Made by a program: the position numbers and the translations under genes. From assembly GCA_002790675.1 (NCBI GenBank), contig PFVP01000048.1, positions 1 through 9,987 on the forward strand: 9,987 nucleotides of DNA, in the 5' to 3' direction. The stretch is from Candidatus Moranbacteria bacterium CG_4_9_14_3_um_filter_45_14 (GTDB lineage: Bacteria > Patescibacteriota > Minisyncoccia > Moranbacterales > UBA1568). Positions within the stretch are counted from its first letter, which is position 1. Every line of letters starts with the position of its first letter. The notes below the pieces were generated by a model. It made no database searches and was not told where the DNA came from. It saw only the letters and a list, made by a program, of their open reading frames with translations. Positions 6,955-9,987 of the stretch are shown here, one piece after another.

Positions 6955-8224
6955 CGTCAAAAATTTCCGATAGTCGATTATATTTGGCGATACGTTCGCC
7001 ACGTGAGAGCGATCCTGATTTGATGAATTCTGCATGAGTCCCGACAGCAAAATCCGCAATGAAATCATCAATGGTTTCGCCGGAACGGTGCGATATCATA
7101 CGTTGCATCTTATGCTTCTCTGCCAATTCCATACAAACAATCGCTTCCGTAACTGTGCCGATCTGGTTCAGTTTGATGAGGACAGCATTGCACGAATGCA
7201 TCGTAATAGCTTTCTTCAGCCGTTTCACATTCGTCACCAAGAGATCATCCCCGATGAACAAAATCGGTTTTCCCCATATAGTCTCTTCTTTACCCAACTT
7301 TTCTTGCATCAAAGCCCAACCGGTCCAATCTTCTTCGTGCAGTCCGTCCTCGATAGAAACCACGAAATATTTCTGTATCCATTCACGATACACGTTGATG
7401 AGACTTTCACGCGAAAGGGAGACGCCTTCCGGTTTGAGAACATATTGATCTTCGCTCGCATCATAAAATGAATTGGCAGCCACATCGAGACCGATGAATA
7501 CTTGTTTACCGGGAGTGTATCCCGCCTCTGTTATAGCCCCGATAATCATCTCCAATGCCTGCGCGTGACTTTCCAAATGCGGAGCGAAACCCCCTTCATC
7601 GCCTACTCCCACTGCCAATCGCTCTCGTTCCAACAGTTTTTTCAAAGTATGAAAAATTTCAGTACCTGCGCGTAATTGCTCTTTATACCCTTTGATTCCG
7701 GTGGGGACGATCTTGAATTCTTGTACGGAAAGTCCGGAATCGCTGTGCTTGCCACCATTCAGAATATTGAACATCGGTATAGGCAATGTGAATGTCTTTT
7801 TCTTTTTGGAAAGGAGGGTCGCGATATGCGCGTACAGAGGCAGACGCTTGCTCTTGGCAGCAGCCCGACAAACAGCCAACGACACACCGAGTATCGCATT
7901 GGCACCGAGACGAGCCTTATTCTCTGTCCCATCAAGAGCGACCATCCTCTCATCCAACACCTTCTGCTCATCCGCTTCCATACCGATGACCGCTTGAGCA
8001 AGTTCTCCGTTTACATGTTCTATGACATTCAAAACACCCAAACCACCATAACGATTCGGATCATTATCTCGGAGCTCTACCGCTTCAAACGCGCCTGTCG
8101 ATGCTCCTGACGGCACGCCGGCACGCGCTTCAGTCCCGTCATCCAATTTCACCCGTACTTCCACTGTCGGATTGCCACGTGAATCCAGGATTTCTCTCCC
8201 GCGTATCTCAGTAATCTTTGCCAT
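6947..8224 (-). CDS. eno: Enolase (phosphopyruvate hydratase)
   Basis: Converts 2-phosphoglycerate to phosphoenolpyruvate in lower glycolysis; a cytoplasmic Mg-dependent enzyme. The 425 aa match the usual family length. The N-terminus ITEIRGREILDSRGNPTVEV is canonical, and SGASTGAFEAVELRD (39-53) forms the mobile catalytic loop. H160 is in NGGKHSD and E169 in VQEF. GVGDEGGFAP (206-215) carries the general acid E210. The Mg ligands are D247 (IGLDVA), E292 (SIEDGL) and D326 or D327 (IGDDLLVTN). K351 (IKLNQIGT) is the catalytic base, and SHRSGET (378-384) and K402 (IKSGSLSRGERIAKYN) bind substrate. The catalytic set looks complete, so the protein should be active. The start at ATG 8224 is fixed by the family N-terminus; the leader AATCAAGAAT has no Shine-Dalgarno. 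The gene is 297 bp from pgk and probably has its own promoter, because a terminator lies between them. Confidence 0.98.
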   Translation of the reverse strand: MAKITEIRGREILDSRGNPTVEVRVKLDDGTEARAGVPSGASTGAFEAVELRDNDPNRYGGLGVLNVIEHVNGELAQAVIGMEADEQKVLDERMVALDGTENKARLGANAILGVSLAVCRAAAKSKRLPLYAHIATLLSKKKKTFTLPIPMFNILNGGKHSDSGLSVQEFKIVPTGIKGYKEQLRAGTEIFHTLKKLLERERLAVGVGDEGGFAPHLESHAQALEMIIGAITEAGYTPGKQVFIGLDVAANSFYDASEDQYVLKPEGVSLSRESLINVYREWIQKYFVVSIEDGLHEEDWTGWALMQEKLGKEETIWGKPILFIGDDLLVTNVKRLKKAITMHSCNAVLIKLNQIGTVTEAIVCMELAEKHKMQRMISHRSGETIDDFIADFAVGTHAEFIKSGSLSRGERIAKYNRLSEIFDVV

Positions 8225-8233
8225 ATTCTTGAT

Positions 8234-8242
8234 TTTGTATCA
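8234..8242 (-). promoter_or_regulatory. Weak candidate extended -10 just before eno
   Basis: The minus strand reads TGATACAAA, that is TGn followed by TACAAA (4 of 6 to TATAAT). With no convincing -35, it would give an almost leaderless eno mRNA, since the ATG is only about ten bases downstream. It is listed because the terminator at 8372-8398 implies that eno needs a promoter between 8371 and 8225 and I see nothing better there. Confidence 0.2.
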
Positions 8243-8275
8243 CTTATCTGTTAGATCTTCGAGCGTTGTTTATGA

Positions 8276-8449
8276 TTGTTCCTTCCAATTTTCTTTTGGG
8301 AGCACACTCGCTCACCGAAGCCCGTTTCACTCACTCCTGTTTCCCCTTCGCTCTTTTTGCTCCTATTAAGCAAAAAACCCTGCCTACCGGCAGGCAGGCA
8401 TGCCCGCTTTGGGGAAACAAGTCTCCCAAAAGAAAATCGAAAAGAACGA
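8276..8449. repeat. Nested imperfect inverted repeat (about 175 bp) around the pgk terminator
   Basis: The outer arms contain a 15-bp perfect match (8288-8302 with 8423-8437: attttcttttgggag and its complement). With mismatches and one G-T pair the pairing runs on to 8276 and 8449. A second stem pairs 8338-8346 (tgtttcccc) with 8411-8419 (ggggaaaca). Inside lie two hairpins: tttttgct (8354-8361) with agcaaaaa (8369-8376), and the palindrome at 8379-8398. A 35-base unpaired stretch (8303-8337) faces only three bases on the other side. No direct-repeat target duplication is evident at the ends. It could be a structured untranslated region, a decayed miniature mobile element, or a small-repeat insertion. 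Confidence 0.6.
8372..8398 (-). terminator. Intrinsic terminator of the mraY-pgk transcript, formed by an LPAGRQ-type palindrome
   Basis: Read on the minus strand, CCTGCCT (8398-8392), the loop GCCGGT and AGGCAGG (8385-8379) form a 7-bp GC-rich stem, followed by G and six T residues (8377-8372). This is a classic rho-independent terminator about 125 bp after the pgk stop. The same palindrome translates as LPAGRQ on one strand and LPTGRQ on the other, the pattern of short palindromic repeats I recall as spread through CPR genomes. The overlapping hairpin at 8354-8376 could compete with it by using the T run. Confidence 0.7.
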
Positions 8450-8513
8450 AGCAAGAACAAAGTATCAATAATGCGGACAATTCTTACAACTTATCTTGTA
8501 TCCTTTTCTTCCT

Positions 8514-8542
8514 ATTATATCTCAGCTCTCCAACGCTTCCAA
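8514..8542 (-). promoter_or_regulatory. Candidate sigma70-type promoter at the end of pgk
   Basis: On the minus strand TTGGAA (8537-8542; 4 of 6 to TTGACA) is followed, after exactly 17 bp, by a perfect TATAAT (8514-8519). The -35 lies in the last pgk codons and the -10 just after its TGA stop. Transcription would start near 8506 and run through the palindromic terminator before reaching eno. If real, it drives a long leader subject to termination, or a short non-coding RNA of about 130 bases. Confidence 0.45.
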
Positions 8543-9568
8543 ACCTGGCAATTTCTTCCCGCTCAGATACTCAAGCATCGCTCCGCCTCCCGAAGAAACG
8601 AACCCGATCTTATTCATCACGCCTGCTTTCTCGATCACAGCCAGCGATTCTCCTCCACCGATGATGACATACGCGTTACTTTCGAGGATAGCCTGAAGAA
8701 TAGCCTCCGTACCGATATCATACGGTTTGTCTTCGAATTTCCCCATCGGTCCGTTCCACACGATCGTCTTCGCTACTTTGATGATCTGAATGAAATAAGA
8801 GATCGTTTTCGGTCCGATATCCAGACGAAGCGAGGAATCGAAATCTTGAGGCAGAAGCACTTTTTCAGAAAAAACGATATTCTGATCAATAGCTTCATTG
8901 GCGACTTTTCCTCCGACGAGGATACAGTCGTATTTCTCTTCGAACATACGGATGAGAGGCAATTTCGTCTCAATTTTCGCTCCACCGATGATCGCTACTG
9001 CAGGATGTTTCGGAGCAGAAGTAGCATCATCAAGTTTTTCTATCTCTTCGAGAAGATGAAATCCGGCATACGACGGCAATAATTTCGGTACGCCGACAAT
9101 CGAAGCGTGCTCCCTATGACAGACACTGAACGCCTCATTCACAAAAACAGTGAAATGTTCGGCGAGTTTTTCGGCAAACTGTGGATCGTTTTTTTCTTCT
9201 CCTTCATAAAAACGCACATTTTCCAAAAGAAGCACCTCTCCTCTGGCGAGATTCTCGAGTGCCGTTTTTACCGTATCGCCGATACAGTCATCAATGAAAA
9301 CGACCTTGCGACCAAGCGCCGTTTCTATCGTCGAAACAATCTGTTTCACAGAAAAATTTGCATCTTTCCCTTCTGGACGACCGAAATGTGTTAAGAGAGC
9401 CAATTTCGTCCCGGGAGATCCGAGGATGAAATCCACTGTTTTCTTCACGATATCGAAACGGAAATGTTCCTGCACTTCGCTTATATTCTTGAATTCGACA
9501 TTGAAATCCACTCTCATCAAAACGCGAGCATTTTCGAAATTCCCTTGTTCGATATTTTTCAATGACAT
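8522..9568 (-). CDS. pgk: Phosphoglycerate kinase, compact form
   Basis: Transfers phosphate from 1,3-bisphosphoglycerate to ADP in lower glycolysis; cytoplasmic. I chose the ATG at 9568 (348 aa), since MSLKNIEQGNFENARVLMRVDFNV fits the family start; the longer frame would overlap mraY and adds 32 unrelated residues. Substrate-binding motifs are RVDFNV (19-24), THFGRPEG (60-67), ENVRF (116-120) and HREHAS (151-156). GGAKIETKL (195-203) and IVWNGPMGKFE (269-279) belong to the nucleotide half. The usual GGGDS/T is GGGES (304-308), an Asp-to-Glu change at a residue that contacts Mg-nucleotide, and NDAF is NEAF (144-147). Typical PGKs are about 390-415 aa. Most of the missing length is in the C-terminal domain between LVGGKVANEA (217-226) and LDIGPKT (249-255), where a helix and loop are shortened. 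It is 20 bp after mraY, so probably co-transcribed with it. Confidence 0.96.
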   Translation of the reverse strand: MSLKNIEQGNFENARVLMRVDFNVEFKNISEVQEHFRFDIVKKTVDFILGSPGTKLALLTHFGRPEGKDANFSVKQIVSTIETALGRKVVFIDDCIGDTVKTALENLARGEVLLLENVRFYEGEEKNDPQFAEKLAEHFTVFVNEAFSVCHREHASIVGVPKLLPSYAGFHLLEEIEKLDDATSAPKHPAVAIIGGAKIETKLPLIRMFEEKYDCILVGGKVANEAIDQNIVFSEKVLLPQDFDSSLRLDIGPKTISYFIQIIKVAKTIVWNGPMGKFEDKPYDIGTEAILQAILESNAYVIIGGGESLAVIEKAGVMNKIGFVSSGGGAMLEYLSGKKLPGLEALES

Positions 9569-9588
9569 ATTTTTTTCAATCAGAGAAA

Positions 9589-9987
9589 TTAGAGGTGTAG
9601 TTTTCCCATACCGAGAATGCCGATAATAAGTCCAATCAAAGCGGTGAGTGCCGTGAAAATCCATGCCCGCATAACGATCTTCGGTTCAACCCACCCTTTG
9701 GCTTCGAAATGATGATGGAGCGGTGCCGCAAGGAAGACTTTACGCCTGAAAAAACGCTTACTGAACAATTGTATGGCGACACTCCCCGACTCGAGGACAT
9801 AGATGAATACGATGACAAAAAGAATCAAAGAAGAATTGGTGAGCATCGCCACGACACCAAGCGTCGTACCGAGCGATATGGCTCCGGTATCGCCCATAAA
9901 AAAACGTGCGGGATAGATATTGAACCAAAGAAAAGCCAGAAGCGCTCCGGCAATAGCAGCACAAAAGGCCGCCAAATCGATTCTATT
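9589..9987 (-). CDS. mraY: MraY, phospho-N-acetylmuramoyl-pentapeptide transferase (C-terminal part)
   Basis: An integral membrane enzyme that moves phospho-MurNAc-pentapeptide from UDP to undecaprenyl phosphate, forming lipid I at the inner face of the cytoplasmic membrane. The window holds the last 132 codons; the gene continues past the right edge, and the TTG at 9975 is an internal Leu codon (DLAAF), not a start. Visible landmarks are FLWFNIYPARFFMGDTG, including the family MGDTG loop, followed by a helix GTTLGVVAML. Next come SLILFVIVFIYVLESGSVAIQ, the PLHHHFEAKGW loop with the conserved His triplet, and a final hydrophobic helix FTALTALIGLIIGILG. The HHHFE loop distinguishes MraY from WecA-type enzymes. 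It shows that the organism makes peptidoglycan precursors. No other mur gene is visible; pgk follows after 20 bp. Confidence 0.96.
   Translation of the reverse strand, partial: NRIDLAAFCAAIAGALLAFLWFNIYPARFFMGDTGAISLGTTLGVVAMLTNSSLILFVIVFIYVLESGSVAIQLFSKRFFRRKVFLAAPLHHHFEAKGWVEPKIVMRAWIFTALTALIGLIIGILGMGKLHL

Noticed and set aside
8251..8460. Minus-strand 69-aa frame through the pgk-eno spacer containing CLPAGRQG
   Set aside because: It is a translation of the palindromic repeat and the inverted repeat arms. It overlaps the eno leader, has repeat-driven composition and no recognisable domain.
8276..9082. 268-aa plus-strand frame opposite pgk
   Set aside because: It runs antisense to a clear pgk gene and through the repeat; its Arg/Ser/Phe-rich composition is typical of a shadow frame.
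9569..9664. Longer pgk frame starting at 9664
   Set aside because: The extra 32 residues do not resemble PGK, they overlap the mraY coding end by about 76 bp, and the ATG at 9568 gives the canonical N-terminus.
1..9987. CRISPR array, tRNA or rRNA gene, transposase or toxin-antitoxin pair
   Set aside because: I found no regularly spaced repeats, no cloverleaf or rRNA-like sequence, and no transposase motifs. The two small genes before alaS have no toxin or antitoxin signature.

Overview
The window is a compact stretch of bacterial chromosome in which every recognisable gene lies on the minus strand. In transcription order (right to left) they are: the 3' end of mraY, pgk, eno, a PfkB-family sugar/nucleoside kinase, an FtsA-like actin-fold ATPase, a large single-pass membrane protein with a 'baseplate J-like' extracytoplasmic part, a small coiled-coil protein, a small helical protein of unknown function, and alaS.

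Several features point to a Candidate Phyla Radiation (Patescibacteria) genome, probably of Parcubacteria type. AlaS stops after the editing domain. PGK is unusually short. The baseplate-J-like membrane protein and the FtsA-like ATPase look like families I associate with these lineages. An intergenic palindrome reads LPTGRQ/LPAGRQ in translation, a motif I recall as scattered through CPR genomes. TGA is used as a stop, for example at the natural end of pgk, which argues against the UGA=Gly lineages (Absconditabacteria/Gracilibacteria). The lineage is an inference; no rRNA gene is present.

Layout: positions 1-71 hold an intrinsic terminator pointing rightward, so a plus-strand gene outside the window converges on alaS. 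Positions 72-2477 hold alaS and two small genes in a tight run. Positions 2534-5834 hold the envelope-related pair (baseplate-J-like membrane protein and FtsA-like ATPase), separated by a 109-bp gap with a possible promoter. Positions 5843-9568 hold sugar metabolism (PfkB kinase, enolase, phosphoglycerate kinase). From 9589 to the right edge is the C-terminal third of MraY.

The only long non-coding stretch is 8225-8521, between pgk and eno. It carries a GC-rich palindrome followed by a T run, which I read as the terminator of the mraY-pgk transcript. The palindrome is nested in a larger imperfect inverted repeat of about 175 bp and is preceded by a good sigma70-like promoter match at the end of pgk. 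This is the most interesting non-coding structure in the window.

Together the genes cover lower glycolysis (pgk, eno), lipid I synthesis (mraY), tRNA charging (alaS) and a probable envelope or division module. None of the gene starts has a convincing Shine-Dalgarno sequence.
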